From the NCBI GenBank assembly GCA_905221605.1, contig CAJNDS010002271.1, positions 439,001 to 503,000 of the forward strand: 64,000 bases of DNA, written 5' to 3'. The stretch comes from Symbiodinium natans. Taxonomy: Eukaryota; Sar; Dinophyceae; Suessiales; Symbiodiniaceae. The translations under genes were made by a program, and so were the position numbers. Numbering within the stretch: the first letter of the stretch is position 1; each line of letters begins with the position of its first letter. Shown here one piece after another: positions 1 through 11,529 of this stretch. The notes beneath the pieces were generated by a model. That model saw only the letters and a program-made list of their open reading frames with translations, ran no database searches and was not told where the DNA came from.

Positions 1-499
1 AGTTTCTGGCGTTCCTTGTCACTCCCCGTTCGCTGCGGGAGCGGACGTCCACACCAGATGTGCCATCAGTTGCCACCCGTGCATGCACACCATCCTCAAA
101 ATGCGCACAAACACCTGCCTCTCAGCCCCAACCAGCTGCACCTCGGCGCACCTCGGGAAGCCTCCCTGTGGAGATGGCTGACCAAGCGGGAGATGCACTT
201 CACGTAGGCCACTTTCGCCAGTACCTCGCCGCGTGCATGAAAGACACACTCACTCGAGAATCATGCGGCCGTTTGGCCATGTCTTTAAGACAGATCGTCA
301 GCTCACACACACACACACACACAAGGCACCATGTACCCTCACACTCGTGCATGAGACAAAGACTCATGACAAACCCATGACCTTAAAAGCAACGCACTAT
401 CCACATGTCCCTGAGCCTGCGTTCAGAACGTGCATGAAGAATGCCAGCAGTGAGAATCATGAGGCTTCTTGGCCACGTTTTTAAGACAGCCCTTTGGTT
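1..499. other. non-coding, (CA)n run
   Basis: No gene is recognisable. A short CA dinucleotide run lies at about 304-323. The downstream half is weakly related to the GGCACCATGTGCCC minisatellite that follows. Confidence 0.6.
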
Positions 500-504
500 C
501 ACAC

Positions 505-740
505 ACAGGCACCATGTGCCCTCACTTACATGAGTGGCCCCTCGGCTCACACACAAGGCACCATGTGCCCTCACTTACATGAGTGGCTCCTTGGCTCACA
601 TACAAGGCACCATGTGCCCTCACCTTCATGAGTGGCCCCTTGGCCAAGGCACCATGTGCCCACACTGCATGAGTGGCCCCTTGGCCAAGGCACCAGGTGC
701 CCTCACTTTCATGAGTGGCCCCTTGGCCAGATCTTGAAGA
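505..740. repeat. minisatellite, about 41-49 bp unit
   Basis: The block GGCACCATGTGCCCTCAC recurs at about 508, 557, 606, 648 and 689, each followed by a CATGAGTGGCCCC-type segment. A more diverged copy starts near 762. Unit length shrinks from 49 to 41 bp along the array. Open frames across it are repeat artefacts. Confidence 0.85.
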
Positions 741-825
741 CGACCCCTTGGCTTACACGCAAGGCACCAGTGCCCTCACTCGCGTGCATGAGACAAGGGC
801 TCATGATCCCCTTGGCGGACATCAG

Positions 826-1960
826 CTTACAGCTTCCTTTTCTGAGGCACGCAACCTGTGGAGAACGTTCTCAGAGGCTGCGTAAGACAGGCAGCGCAAC
901 TCTGCGCCACCGGAGAACCCCTCATGGGCATCACCACCCAGGGGCAAGCACCACTGCATGTGCAGCACGCACGTGCGGCGCAGCTTCCTGGAGACTGCCT
1001 CAGAGGCCACACGGTAGAGCGCGGCGCATACACACGCCATGCCATCGACTGCTCACTCGCCGCGAACAACGGCTGTCAGGCACGTGAAGACAGCCCCTGG
1101 GTTCACACACACACAAGGCAACAGCACCTTCACCCTCACGCATGAGAGAAGGGCTCATGAGCCCCTTGGTTGACATCAGCTTACAGCTTCTTTTTACGTG
1201 AAGCACGCAACCTTTGGAGAACTTTTTCAGAGGCCGCGTAAGACAGGCAGCGCAACTATACGCCACCGGAGAACCCCTCACGGGCAACACCATCCAGGGG
1301 CAAGCACCACTGCGTGTGCTGCACGCACGTGCGGCGCGCAATCCCCTGGAGATGTCCTCAGCACGCAACCTTTGGAGAACTTTCTCAGAGGCTGCGTAAG
1401 ACAGGCAGCGCAAAGGCAGCGCAACTCTGCGCCATTGGAGAACCCCTCATGGGCATCACCACCCAGGGGCAAGCACCACTGCATGTGCAGCACGCACGTG
1501 CGGCGCAGCTTCCTGGAGACTGCCTCAGAGGTCACACGGTAGAGCGTGGCGCATACACACTCCATGCCATCGACTGCTCACTCGCCGCGAACAACGGCTG
1601 TCAGGTACGTGAAGACAGCCCCTTGGTTCACACACAAGGCACCAGCGCCTTCACCCTCACGCATGAGAGAAGGGCTCATGAGCCCCTTGGTTGACATCAG
1701 CTTACAGCTTCTTTTACGTGAGGCACGCAACCTTTGGAGAACCTTTTCAGAGGCCGCGTAAGACAGGCAGCGCAACTATACGCCACCGGAGAACCCCTCA
1801 CGGGCAACACCATCCAGGGGCAAGCACCACTGCGTGTGCTTTACGCACGTGTGGCGCGCAAACCCCTGGAGACGTCCTCAGAGGCCACACGATAGAGCGC
1901 GGCGCGTACACACTCCATGCCAGCGACTGCTCACTCGCCGCAAACAACAGCTGCCAGGCA
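826..1960. repeat. complex tandem repeat with nested units
   Basis: A segment beginning with a GCACGCAACCT motif recurs at about 847, 1203, 1361 and 1723 (spacings 356, 158, 362). Blocks such as GGAGAACCCCTCATGGGCA and CCATCGACTGCTCACTCGCC come back in the same order. This suggests a roughly 360-520-bp unit with internal deletions. No protein match is recognised in either strand. Confidence 0.8.
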
Positions 1961-3075
1961 AGGCAACATACTCCAAGCTTTCGCTGAAACCGACTCCGAA
2001 GCTCCAGGACTGTAAACTGCGAGGCAAGGCCACATTCCCCAAGCTCTCGCTGAAACTGCCGACTTTCCTGTTGGGTTCTGCAGCTGAAACCGACCCCGAA
2101 GCACGAAGACTGCAAGCTGCCAGGTAAGGTGACTCTCTCCGAGCTCTGGTTGAAACCGAATCCGAAGCTCAGGACTGCAAGCTGCGAGGCAAGGCCGCAT
2201 TCTCCAAGCCCCTTGAAACCGACCCCGAAGCTCGAGGACTGCATCCCCGGAGAGCCCAGAGAGGTTTCGGGACAACATGGTTCAAAAATCCCTGGAGAGG
2301 TTTCGGGACAACCTGGTTCAAAAATCGCAGGAGAACCCAGAGAGGTTTCAGGACAACCTGGTTCAAAAATCCTTGGAGAAACCAGAAAGGTTTCGGGACA
2401 ACCTGGTTCAGAAATCCCTGGGGAACCCAAGGAACCCCAGGATGCATGTGGTGAGATGCTCGACAAACAGACGCGTGCACATGGCTGGGGGCATGAGAAC
2501 TGAAACAGCACCATGGTGTCCGCGTCTCTCCAAGTGCGCGACCACTGCAGCACAGCTCCAGGACTACAAGCTGCGAGGCAAGGCTACGTTCTTCAAGCTC
2601 TCAGGCGAAACCGAATCCGAAGCTCAAGGACTGCAAGCTGTCATGCTATGCCACGCTGATGACTCCGAAGCTCAAGGACTGCAAGCTGCCAGGCATGCTA
2701 CATGCTCCACGCTCTTGTTGGACCACGAGGGCCACTCATTGCAAGCTGCCAGGCCAGGCCTCGTTCTCCAAACGCGCGTTCTCCAAAGGTCAAGCTGCAA
2801 GCACTGCAAGCTGCCAGGCAAGGTCACAATGAAACACGCTCCAAAGCTCAAGGACTGCAAGCTGCCGGACATGAAAACACTATGCAAGTTTTTGGGTAAA
2901 ATCGTGCGCAAAGCTCAGGACAACAAAAATGCCTGGCAAGGTCACGTTGTCCAAACTCTGGTTGAAATGGTACCCAAAGGTTAAGGACTGCAAGCCGCCG
3001 GGCAAGGCTGCATTATTCAAGCTCTGGTTGAAGAATTGTCCAAAAGTCAAGGACTGCAAGACCTTGGGCAACTCA
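1960..3075. repeat. dispersed GCAAGCTGCCAGGCAAGG repeat family
   Basis: Variants of GGACTGCAAGCTGCCAGGCA occur many times at irregular 60-100-bp spacing, usually next to CCGAAGCTC and CCAAGCTCT stretches. The same family reappears at 4.7-5.0 kb. It resembles short interspersed filler repeats rather than coding sequence, although open frames run through it on both strands. Confidence 0.8.
2255..2432. repeat. 45-bp tandem repeat, 4 copies
   Basis: GTTTCGGGACAAC (or GTTTCAGGACAAC) followed by TGGTTCAAAAATC recurs at about 2263, 2300, 2345 and 2390, with 37-, 45- and 45-bp steps. The unit is a multiple of three, so frames stay open on both strands. Confidence 0.85.
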
Positions 3076-4690
3076 ACGTCCTCAAGACGGTGCTCACAGT
3101 CAAGCAAAGAAGAGAAGGCGTGCGTTGCATGTACGGCCATCACATTCAGGCGTTGGCCGTCATCTGCCTCATCCCTGTATGAGATCTGAGGTTCTGGGGA
3201 CGCTGGGCAGTATGTTGCAGGGCGCGAGCAGAGCACTTGCTCATGGAGGGGAAGTAGACTGAATAGCGCACGTCGCTTGCCGATGCGATCAGGCAATACA
3301 CAGAAGAGAACATGAGGACTGCAACCGTTCCCGAACCGACAAGTCCGCCAAGAAAGAGGAGGCTGTCGCCCCTGTGTCATACTGAGAGCACGCTAAACGC
3401 GTGGCTTCACAAAGACCTCGCATGTTCAAGGTGGTGCTCTCGGGCGCCTGTGACAGCTCACCGCGCCCACAGTCGACGAACATAGCAACACCTGTCGCCC
3501 AGAAACCCAAGGACCTCAACGTCATCCAAGGCATCACACCGAAGCTGTGCACTCACCGTACAGTACCCCTGTACCCCACGGTACTCGACCCGTGAACGAC
3601 TGAGTCTGTCAAGACAGATTGGAAACGGAAATAACGTCATAAGCCGTTTGGTACCTTCTGTTGCGCACAAAGTGCACTCGGCATTGTATCGAAGGACGTC
3701 TAGAGACTGTCTGTAGCTCCAGAGCAACCACGAAACATGATATGCGTGCAAGCTGCTTGCGGAGCTCACACGGAACGCATGACCTTAAGCTTGCCAACAG
3801 CTGCAAGCACACTCTGCTGCGACGCAGCGCAGAGTCTTGTCGGCAGCGCTGACACACCGCAAAACATCTGGGCCTGCTTGGACCCACAATCGCTTAGCAG
3901 GACGCAAGCTTGGCACACGGTGGGGACGTGGGGGACATGGTGGTACAGCACGCCTCAGCACGGGTTGGTTCGCTATTGAAGAATCCATATCGGTGGTCGG
4001 GTCACGGCAGCTTATGCACAAACAAGACGGCACGTCCGATAACACACTCGTCTCAAGCACCTCAAACGAACGTGGGCTGAGCCCCCTTGGCTCATGAAGC
4101 ACAGGACAGCTGCATCCTTGGGACCCATAGTGGCCCTATGCAATGCGCGATGCAGGGCGAAGCTGTCGCATCACAAACTCCTCAGTTGCCTGTCACCTCG
4201 CCATCGATCTGTACACCTTCAACACACTGCAAACACATAACTTTCCCTTGCATCAGCAATACCCTGCCAGGTCGACACCCGGGGACAGGCCGGACCCAGC
4301 AGCGAACACCTGAAACAAGCACAGGTGCCTGTCCCAGACACCCTACTTCCTTGTAGTGACTTGCATCAAATGGCTTGGGTAAAGAAATTGACCGGCACTA
4401 GATACAAAATCCTGAGGCTCAAAGGGTCGGTGCACTCCTTGGGGATACGAAATGGAGGACGAAGCGTCAGGCAGGCATGGCAGCTAACAATGGCTTACTC
4501 AAATCTCGAGTCCCGCGCTTCAGTAGGATTCTTGACGTCTCTGAACAAGCGCACCCTTTCCGAACAAGCCGGTGCATGAACTAATTTTCAGTTGCCACGA
4601 ACTGCCTGCAGGTATAAGAAACAACCATGTCCCTTATGCCTCGAAACGAAGAAAACGCATCTGCCTGCCACATCCTTGCGTGGATCACCT
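3076..4690. other. no gene recognised
   Basis: All six frames have only short open stretches with no recognisable domain. No RNA gene or sizeable tandem repeat was seen. Confidence 0.5.
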
Positions 4691-5030
4691 CGACATCAGA
4701 AGCTCAAGGACTCCAACGGGACGGCCATTTGCCAGGCAAGGCCACTTCAACTGCAAGCAGCAGGCGGGCCATGCCCGGGTAAAAGCATCCTGGAACCCAA
4801 GGACTGCACGCCGTCAAGCAACGCCACAATATACACACACTCGCAGAGATCACATCCATCATTCAGGTCACGTCCAATGATGAAGACTGCAGCGTAAAGA
4901 CTGCAAACTGCCAGGCAACGCCACATCCTTCAAGCATGACTGCAAGCAGCCAGCAATGCAATCTTCTCTGAGCGCCGGCTGAAAACATTCCGGAAGGCCA
5001 AAGACTGCAAGCTGCCAGGCAAAGCCATAG
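4690..5030. repeat. second cluster of the GCAAGCTGCCAGGCAAGG family
   Basis: Diverged copies of the family found at 2-3 kb recur here, for example GACTGCAAGCTGCCAGGCAA near 5003-5022 and related GACTGCAAACTGCCAGGCAA near 4899-4918. Confidence 0.7.
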
Positions 5031-5660
5031 ACGCCAAACTTCGGTTGGAACCACGTAAGGCCATCGTGCTCCAGAGCTCACTGGCGCTGGTTCGTAGAAG
5101 CACGGCTGCTGCGTGCCTGATCCTCACCAGGCTGTTGCAGGACATACGTAATGATGCCTTCTTGAACTTGCACCAGCAATGGAGGGGAGACTGCTGGCCG
5201 CAAAGCACCTATGAGCATTCTGCCTGAGGCGCACCTCGGATTTTCCCCCCTTTTAACCGCTCAGCTGAGCCATGTGCACAACGCAAGGGCGTACGAAGGC
5301 GTCGAAAACGCATGTAGCCCCTCACCCAGTAGTGGCACAGGAAGACTGCAGGAGGCCTGGGGAAACCAGATGCACGCAAATTTAATGCAGCGCGCGGCGC
5401 GCGGCGCACGAGGTGTAGACAATGCACAGTACTTATTATCCCGCTCTGTAGCGGCCGTCAAACGGAAACCATGGCGGGGTCTCTCTCAAAATTTTGCGCA
5501 CTGCGATGGAGCCAGTGCTGCACACATGAAGAGCTCAAGCAAACTTCGCAACATGCAGTAAAGAATACAATCAACATGCCAAGTTGTTTGCTGCACATGG
5601 CGCTATGCAAAGTATAAAATAACTTTTGGCTTCAAACCAAGAACAACGGCCCGCCGTTTT
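5031..5660. other. no gene recognised
   Basis: This stretch lies beyond the truncated 3' end of Copia-1. It contains a GCGCGCGGCGCGCGGCGC run near 5391-5408 and otherwise nothing identifiable. No LTR for Copia-1 was found. Confidence 0.5.
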
Positions 5661-6250
5661 TCATGAGGCAATTCGGAAGCAAGCGATAAAACACGATTCG
5701 CTCGCGAACAGTAAGCTTGTGCTTAGACGCTTAAACCCGCTGAAGTCAGCTGTGGCAGGTAGCCTTTCAAGAACATTCATGGTTTCAAGTCGGGCTAACT
5801 CGAATGCTTCAGCTATGTCGTCAATGTGGGCCAATTCTTCACTTGAAAGCTGAGGCTCACTGGCCCCAAAAGGCCTCCACAACTCTTCAGGGATGTTCTT
5901 GGCATCTTCGAAATTGTCGGTTGCATTCCAAGCAGGCGGATCCTCAACTGACTCGTTGAGGTCAGTGTCTGACCCAAGGCCTAGGTCTTCAAAGTGAACA
6001 ACTTCATCGTTGTGGTGATGGGAATTCACTGCCCGGATCCTCTGGCGCTTCGCTTCCTGAACATCACTATCAAATTCAGCTCTTTCATGAACCTGTTCAA
6101 GTTCAGCCATGGCACTGTCTAAACCTTCTAGTCCCCCTAATTCATCAACCGGGGTGGTCGGCTGACCGGGATTAAGGCCTACACCCAGACTAGGGTTTGG
6201 GGTCAGTGCCTGACACGGCTTGGGCTCTCCTGTGGCCTGCGCTCTCAGGA
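5661..6250 (-). pseudogene. Copia-1 acidic linker and start of reverse transcriptase
   Basis: This frame continues the polyprotein after a frameshift near 6,200-6,250. It gives an acidic, proline-containing linker and then a segment (ELWRPFGASEP, later MNVLERLPATADFSGFKRLS) like the pre-RT region of dinoflagellate copia elements. There the sequence continues as a threonine/lysine-rich stretch and a conserved W-R-R-R-A-R-x-V-A-R-E motif. Here the similarity stops about six residues later (around 5,700) and a non-related tail runs to a stop. The RT catalytic motifs are absent. Compare Copia-2, where the equivalent region continues into the LDVKDAF motif. Confidence 0.7.
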
Positions 6251-9237
6251 GGCGCTGATCGTGGTGGAAGTCTGGAAGGTTGTGATGGTTCCTGGGCAGG
6301 AGGTCGATAATCGGGAGTTGCAGGCATGCCATCGGCTGGCAATCTCACAGAAGAAGGGGCGAGTGCAATGTCATGGGGATTGTCGAAGACATCTTCATTC
6401 TCTGTTGGCGGGTCGCTGGCTGCAACCTCACTCCCACTGCCGGGGCCTTCCTCTGTGACTGGCTTTGGTGCCAGTTGGTTGCGACTTGCTCCGACACGTC
6501 CAGCAAGGAATGACACATGCTTGTCAGGTGTGTCTCGCAATGCAGGCAAGAGGCTGGGATCATACTCACATGTGGTTCGACGGACTGATCTGGCGACCAC
6601 AAGGCGACCCGATGAAGCGCAAACAAGGTGACAATCAGAAACATCTGACTTCCCCAACCACATGGCCCGAAGCCACCGAGGTTTGCCCTTTCTAGCAGTC
6701 TTCACACGTGCCAGGACACATTCTGCAAAACGGACAAGTTTGCCTCCATATGGTGATGCATGCACTCTCTCCCAAGGTGTGAGGTTTTGCGTGACACCAA
6801 ACCGCTGAAGGGTCCAGCTGGCATGACGCCAACACCAGTGATGCAACGGGTCGAAAGTCTTGATCTTGATGTTCAATCTGCCCTCGAGCTCAGAGAGCAT
6901 TGTCCCTGTGAGCTGTCTGATGCGCTCAATGGCACCTTCTGCACGGTTGCCTTGGTGCTCCCCCAGTGGGGGTTTGTTCTACGTGGGTCTCCCGGTCTCC
7001 ATGCCAATGCGGTGCCTGAGTGCCTGGACTGCATTCGCAAGCGCAGTGCATGACCCCTCTGGGTCGGCACGAAGGGTGATTCGTCTGTGCCCAAGGTACG
7101 ACAGCAGCTTGGTCAGCTCAACTGCCATGTAGTTACGGCAAGCAGTTCCACCTTTGTTCGGCACCGGCCACGCTTGCAACCACTTAGTTTGCGTGTCGTA
7201 TGCAACCAGGCAGCACAACTTGTCACCCCCATCAACCCTACTGGTATATGCAAAATCAAAGCACAAGACGGAACTTGCACGATGGTCTTCGGTCTTGGCC
7301 TCATGCCTGTCGGACCTTGCACGGAAGGCAACACAGTGGGCACACCACTCTTTGTAAGGTGTGTGGGTAAGGCAGTGTTGACGGTATGCATCTTCACTTG
7401 GTGCTGTAACATGTTTCTGCTCCACTGGCACGCGCTCTTCAGCAGCAGCAAGCTGCTGCCGGGCCTGATGGGCAGCAATCAAGTCCTGGCGGGCCAAGTG
7501 ATCTCTAATGCGCTTCAGCACAGTGGACTTACCACCGGAACGACCAAGCCCCAGTGACTGAGCAGCTTGCCTCAAAACAGCAAGGGTCGATTCAAGGCTC
7601 AACGACACACCGTCAACGACGAGTGTCCCATCATCATCTGCTGTAACCTCGTCACGCAGGGCTGCATCAACTTGCAGTTCGGCCCCGGGATCGGGTGCAA
7701 CGGCTGCATGCTGTTGTGGCTCGTCCTGGTCCATATTTTCAGGCTCTTCAGGTGGTGGTGGCAACACATGAGGTCTGCTTGACTCGGCTGAGTCACTTGC
7801 AACTGTCAACCCAAGCTCATCTGGGGAAACAATCTTGCGAGTGGCGAACACGATCAACTCACGCGTGGCATTCTCAGGCAAAGGTCCACTCAGATCGGAA
7901 GCATCAACGATGCTCTCGCACCACTCAAGAATCTCCCACTGATTGGGTTCGGGGCACTTAGCGACAGTGCTCCTGAAGCTGCAACCCTCATGAGGCAACG
8001 CCATCGTGATGTCAACGAACCGGTTTCCAAATCCACGCATGCCGAAAACATCTTCACTGATCTGCACAAAGTAATCAGGAAGGGCCAAATCATCGACAGT
8101 GCACTTCACGGCACGGACACGGGATGCATCCTGCTGGATCATACGCACATGCAATCGTGCAGCAAGGCTATTCTGCCTGAAATGCAATGGGATTTGGATC
8201 TCTCCATGGGGGCTGCGAAGACTCATGTTTCCATTCTCGTTCACCATGCTGAATCCGGCGCGGTACAACTTCCCAACTGCGAGAAGAGGTGTGGTGATGT
8301 GGGGAGCAACCAAGAACGTTTCGGTGAATCCAGGCTGATCACCGAAGCTCAGCTCAGCTCGCCTAGTCCCGTGAACTAGCAGCTGATTCCCTTGGGCATC
8401 TTGAAAACCTTCCCATGGCCTTCCAGAGGAAACTCCAAGCATGCTGAGGTTTTGCGGTAGACAAGAGGCGTCGGCACCTGAGTCAATTATGACTTCGATC
8501 TCCATGCCATGCTCGGCATTCTGCTGGACCATGCGCACTGATCCACTGGTCGGGGTCACACCCGAAGCGTGCTCAACCACATCACGCTGACACACGCCCG
8601 AAGCGTGCTCAGCCACATCACGCTGACACACGCCCGAAGCGTGCTCAGCCTCGCTCTGTGCATCACTCGGCAATGCATTGTGGAAAACGCACCACCTCGA
8701 TGGCACACAACGTGAAAAGATGCTCAGTGCCTTGCAAAAGAAACCCGAAGCTCCCTTGCTTTGCCTGTCTACTTTGTCTTGGCTCTCCACACAAGAATCA
8801 CAACCTGACACCATGCGGATCTCACCTCCGGCTGACTCATCAAAGTCATCGAGGTTGTAGGTGATTCGTCTCACCTGGGGCTTTGCAGCAGGTTTTGACT
8901 TGGCAGGGGCAGCTGACAAGGCTGTGTCAGCATTTGCGGCACTGCTATCAGCAACAGTGGTGTCTTCAACCTGCCTGACTCGCTTGGATCGGCAGTCTCG
9001 GGCAAAGTGACCCTTTCGGCCACAATTATGACAAGTTTTGTTTGCAGCAGGGTTAGGGTTTGTGCTGGGCGGAGGCCTGGCCTTACCATCCCCTTTCTTA
9101 CCATCACCCTTACCCTTCTTACCCTTGTCATATCTGCCCTTCTTACCACCTTTATCACCCTTATCACCCTTCTTAGTCTTGCCTTTGCTTAGCCTATCAA
9201 TCTCCTTTTGAAGACGGTCGATTCCATTGGAACGGCT
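6190..9237 (-). pseudogene. Copia-1 zinc knuckle, protease, SAP-like motif and integrase
   Basis: One reading frame spans 9237 to 6190 except for a TAG at 6979-6981. It starts with a GK/GD-rich basic run and a CCHC knuckle (CHNCGRKGHFARDC, 8992-9033). The retropepsin motif IIDSGADASCLP follows, with its Asp near 8482-8484. A stretch near 7485-7602 (LGLGRSGGKSTVLKRI) resembles a SAP DNA-binding motif. Next come the HCLTHTP...WCAHC zinc-binding integrase N-terminus (near 7377) and the catalytic triad: Asp in LCFDFAY (near 7257), Asp in RADPEG (near 7065), and Glu in RAEGAIER (6937-6939), which lies beyond the stop. The frame upstream of the knuckle is closed by a TGA at 9238-9240, so gag must have been joined by a frame change. 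Integrase would insert the cDNA. Confidence 0.88.
8560..8653 (-). repeat. 36-bp in-frame tandem repeat in Copia-1 polyprotein
   Basis: Nearly three identical 36-bp units encode repeats of EHASGVCQRDVA just before the protease. Each unit adds one cysteine. The length is a multiple of three and preserves the frame. It may be a replication-slippage expansion in a tolerant linker. Confidence 0.9.
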
Positions 9238-10157
9238 TCACTGGATGATGCAGGCGCATTCACAAGCACACCACCTTTGCCCTCTGACAGGCCATAAGTC
9301 GCTGCAACAGACGCACTCCACTTTGACGAAGAAGCATCATATCTAGCAACCAAACTTCGCAACTCGGCATATGTCCAGGAATCTTCCATGGTCAAGTTCA
9401 CATGCTGACGAAGTTGGCCTGTTAAACATCTCAGAAGCGACACAACCTTCTGATCATCGGACATGGCCTGTGATGCAATCGAGTCATACTCTGCCATCGC
9501 CTGCTCAAGCCTAACAACCTGAGTCAGGAGGCCTTGCTTGTTGTCAAACACAAGCCAATTGTGGATTGTCTGCATGAGGGCCAAGGCTCTGGTGCGGGAT
9601 GAAGGGCGAAGGTCAAGCGAGATCAAGCGGTATGCTTCGTACCCGTTATTGTCAGACACAGTCTTAAGAAGACGCTTCAGACGGTCGTTCAGAAGCGATG
9701 CAAGCAGGCCATACATGATGCGTGACCTGTCGAGCTCAGTGGCGCTCAGCTGTGCAGGGAGAACTTCAGTTTTCGGATTCGATTTCAAGCGAGTGAAATC
9801 CACCTGAAATCTAAGGTCCCCAAATACTGCTCAAACTCCCAAGACCATGCTGGCCACTTGATCAGCTCCTCATCTCGGGTCTGACAAGAAAAGGTTGAAG
9901 GATGCCTCAACACCTTGCTCAGGTCTTTGGCCGCTAGACCTGAGTAGGATGTGGTCGCAGCGGCTGCTGCGGCGCGGGATTCAGACTGGCTCCTCACAAG
10001 CTCGGTCAACACTTGCTGGTTCTGCTGCATTCCTGCAAGAATCTCCAAAAGACGAGTCTCACCATCTGTTGGACCGGCGCTGCCGGTTGGGCTGTGGACA
10101 GGGCTAAGTGCTGGGCTTGCTAGCGGATGTGGCCCAGCTCCATTCCCGTCGGTCATC
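9189..10157 (-). pseudogene. Copia-1 gag
   Basis: The likely start is the ATG at 10155-10157 (MTDGNGAGPH). The N-terminal part carries a glutamine/leucine-rich helical stretch (LLEILAGMQQNQQVLTELV). A frameshift near 9,790-9,830 moves to the frame holding the copia gag body (LKRLLKTVSDNNGYEAYRLI, then QAMAEYDSIASQAMSDDQKV and LRSLVARYD), which corresponds to the UBN2/gag core of Ty1/copia. It ends at 9189, overlapping the zinc-knuckle frame. The two frames can be joined by a -1 shift near 9,224, where GGAATCGACC may once have read with one more A. No canonical slippery heptamer is visible, so a simple deletion is the easier explanation. Confidence 0.8.
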
Positions 10158-10670
10158 ACTCCCAATCTAAGGAAGTCTCGGATGCAATGCTCGTGTCACT
10201 ATCTAGATCGTACTCCACTCCAGACGGACCAAGGTTTCTGCTGAAACTGGATGACGATGCTGGATCAGTGGATAACTGAAACTCCACTCCAGACGGACCA
10301 AGGTTTCTGCTGAAACTGGAGGACGATGCTTGGAAATTTCTCTCACGCAAGATTTTCTTAGGCTCAAAAGTGAGAACGGTGAAGACTGCTGCAAGGTATG
10401 CTTCAAGCAGGGCTTGCTCACCACTCAACAACTTGCAACCGTAAGCAATAATCTCTGGCGCGTTCTGGATCCTTTCAGTTCGGTTTTCTTCTCCTTCCGC
10501 CTCTGCAACTGTCGACGTTCGAAGCTCAGGATGCTCAAGGACGGAGTGCAAGGCTTGCCACACTGAAGCTCGATGTACCACTCAAGAACAGTTCTGCGAA
10601 GCTTATTTAACACTCTTTCGTCGTCCCAAAGCTGAAAACACTGAATCTGCTCCTCAAGTTCTGGTGACAC
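10156..10670 (-). CDS. upstream ORF directly abutting Copia-1 gag, unknown function
   Basis: Two overlapping minus-strand frames (10670-10425 and 10581-10156) give plausible protein, with a likely frame change near 10,565. The first has an acidic helical segment (SPELEEQIQCFQLWDDERVL); the second ends in two serine-rich repeats (ASSSSFSRNLGPSGVE). Its TGA overlaps the gag ATG as TGATG, an arrangement compatible with stop-restart coupling. I recognise no domain. It could be a leader protein of the element or unrelated host sequence. No real ATG start is clear. Confidence 0.35.
10205..10340 (-). repeat. 69-bp tandem duplication
   Basis: ACTCCACTCCAGACGGACCA begins at about 10212 and again at 10281, a 69-bp step. 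The unit encodes the duplicated ASSSSFSRNLGPSGVE segment and keeps the frame. Confidence 0.85.
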
Positions 10671-10789
10671 CTCCGTGGCTGGTAGGTGACAACACGGGTC
10701 TCGAGGAGATTAGGCTGGCAACCGCCTAGCCTTCTTCGGCAAGGCAAACGAAGGCTATGGCTGGGAGCTACGCAACCTAAACGTGTCTC
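10671..10789. other. spacer between two minus-strand retroelements
   Basis: This short stretch lies between the upstream ORF of Copia-1 and the truncated 3' end of the methyltransferase-carrying element. No feature is recognised. Confidence 0.4.
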
Positions 10790-11529
10790 AGAGCCTGGGC
10801 TTTCCCAGTGCTCCGCTACCATGAAAACTTTTGATACTCACGAGCACAGCTGCATCGGCACATGACATGAGACATGACTGTAAAGCTTCTGGGCAAAACA
10901 AAACATCCCACCACAAGAAATCTTCACAAGGAAAATACATGGTTAAGGGTCCCATGTAAGACATCGAAATCGTGATCACATGACCACCGTGTGTGTTGCT
11001 TCTCTGACGAAGGTTTTGAGAGCAGGGAAGAGCCTCCCCCATTGATCAGGGCGCCAGTAGACCGAAAGGAGCCAGTAGCAAACAGACCAAAATTGGACCA
11101 AGGCAGCGAGAGCAAAGCCCGGTACGAGGTCGATAGATTCGACCAATTTGTAATCCTGGGGTAGGCAAATTGCGACCCCTCCTGAATGTCCAGATTCCTT
11201 GAATACCGCAAGGGAGGCAACCGTGTTTATTCTTGATGTTGCCTGTCTGAATCTTTGCAAGCAAGCTGCATTCCACGTAGTTTCCTGGAGAAGCACAGGG
11301 GTTTGATGAGCCAAAGCTCCAATTGTCCTAAGCTTAGCAAGGCCAATGGTGTCAAAGATGCACAGTGAAGTAACGTTCCAACTAACGACAGCTTGGAGCT
11401 TGCACGGCTGTTTTGGGCGTGCATCAAAGTAAGGAATAAGCTTATCAGCGATAAGGTTCAAAGCAAGTTGTAGCTCCTCATGAGGCAGCTGAAGATTAGC
11501 CGCAGCAAGGCAACAAATGCATTCACGTG
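10790..11529 (-). pseudogene. EEP/APE-type endonuclease fragment of a LINE-like element
   Basis: The frame is open from about 11,525 and contains AVVSWNVTSL (near 11,377), LLQETTW (metal-binding Glu codon at 11,282-11,284) and GHSGGVAICLP (near 11,188). These are the N-terminal signature blocks of the exonuclease-endonuclease-phosphatase fold used by LINE elements to nick target DNA. The later N-D and S-D-H blocks are not recognisable. The sequence drifts through other frames to about 10,790, where similarity ends. The RT that should follow is gone. Confidence 0.72.

Larger units (their letters stand above)
5661..10165 (-). mobile_element. Copia-1: truncated, decayed Ty1/copia retrotransposon
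   Basis: Read on the minus strand the order is gag, CCHC zinc knuckle, aspartic protease, SAP-like motif, zinc-binding integrase N-terminus, integrase core and the start of RT. Protease and integrase before RT is the Ty1/copia order. At least three frameshifts (near 9,800, 9,224 and 6,200-6,250) and an in-frame TAG (6979-6981) interrupt it. The RT breaks off after about 60 residues near 5,700, so the catalytic RT and RNase H are missing. No LTR was identified at either end. It is almost certainly inactive. Confidence 0.9.
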
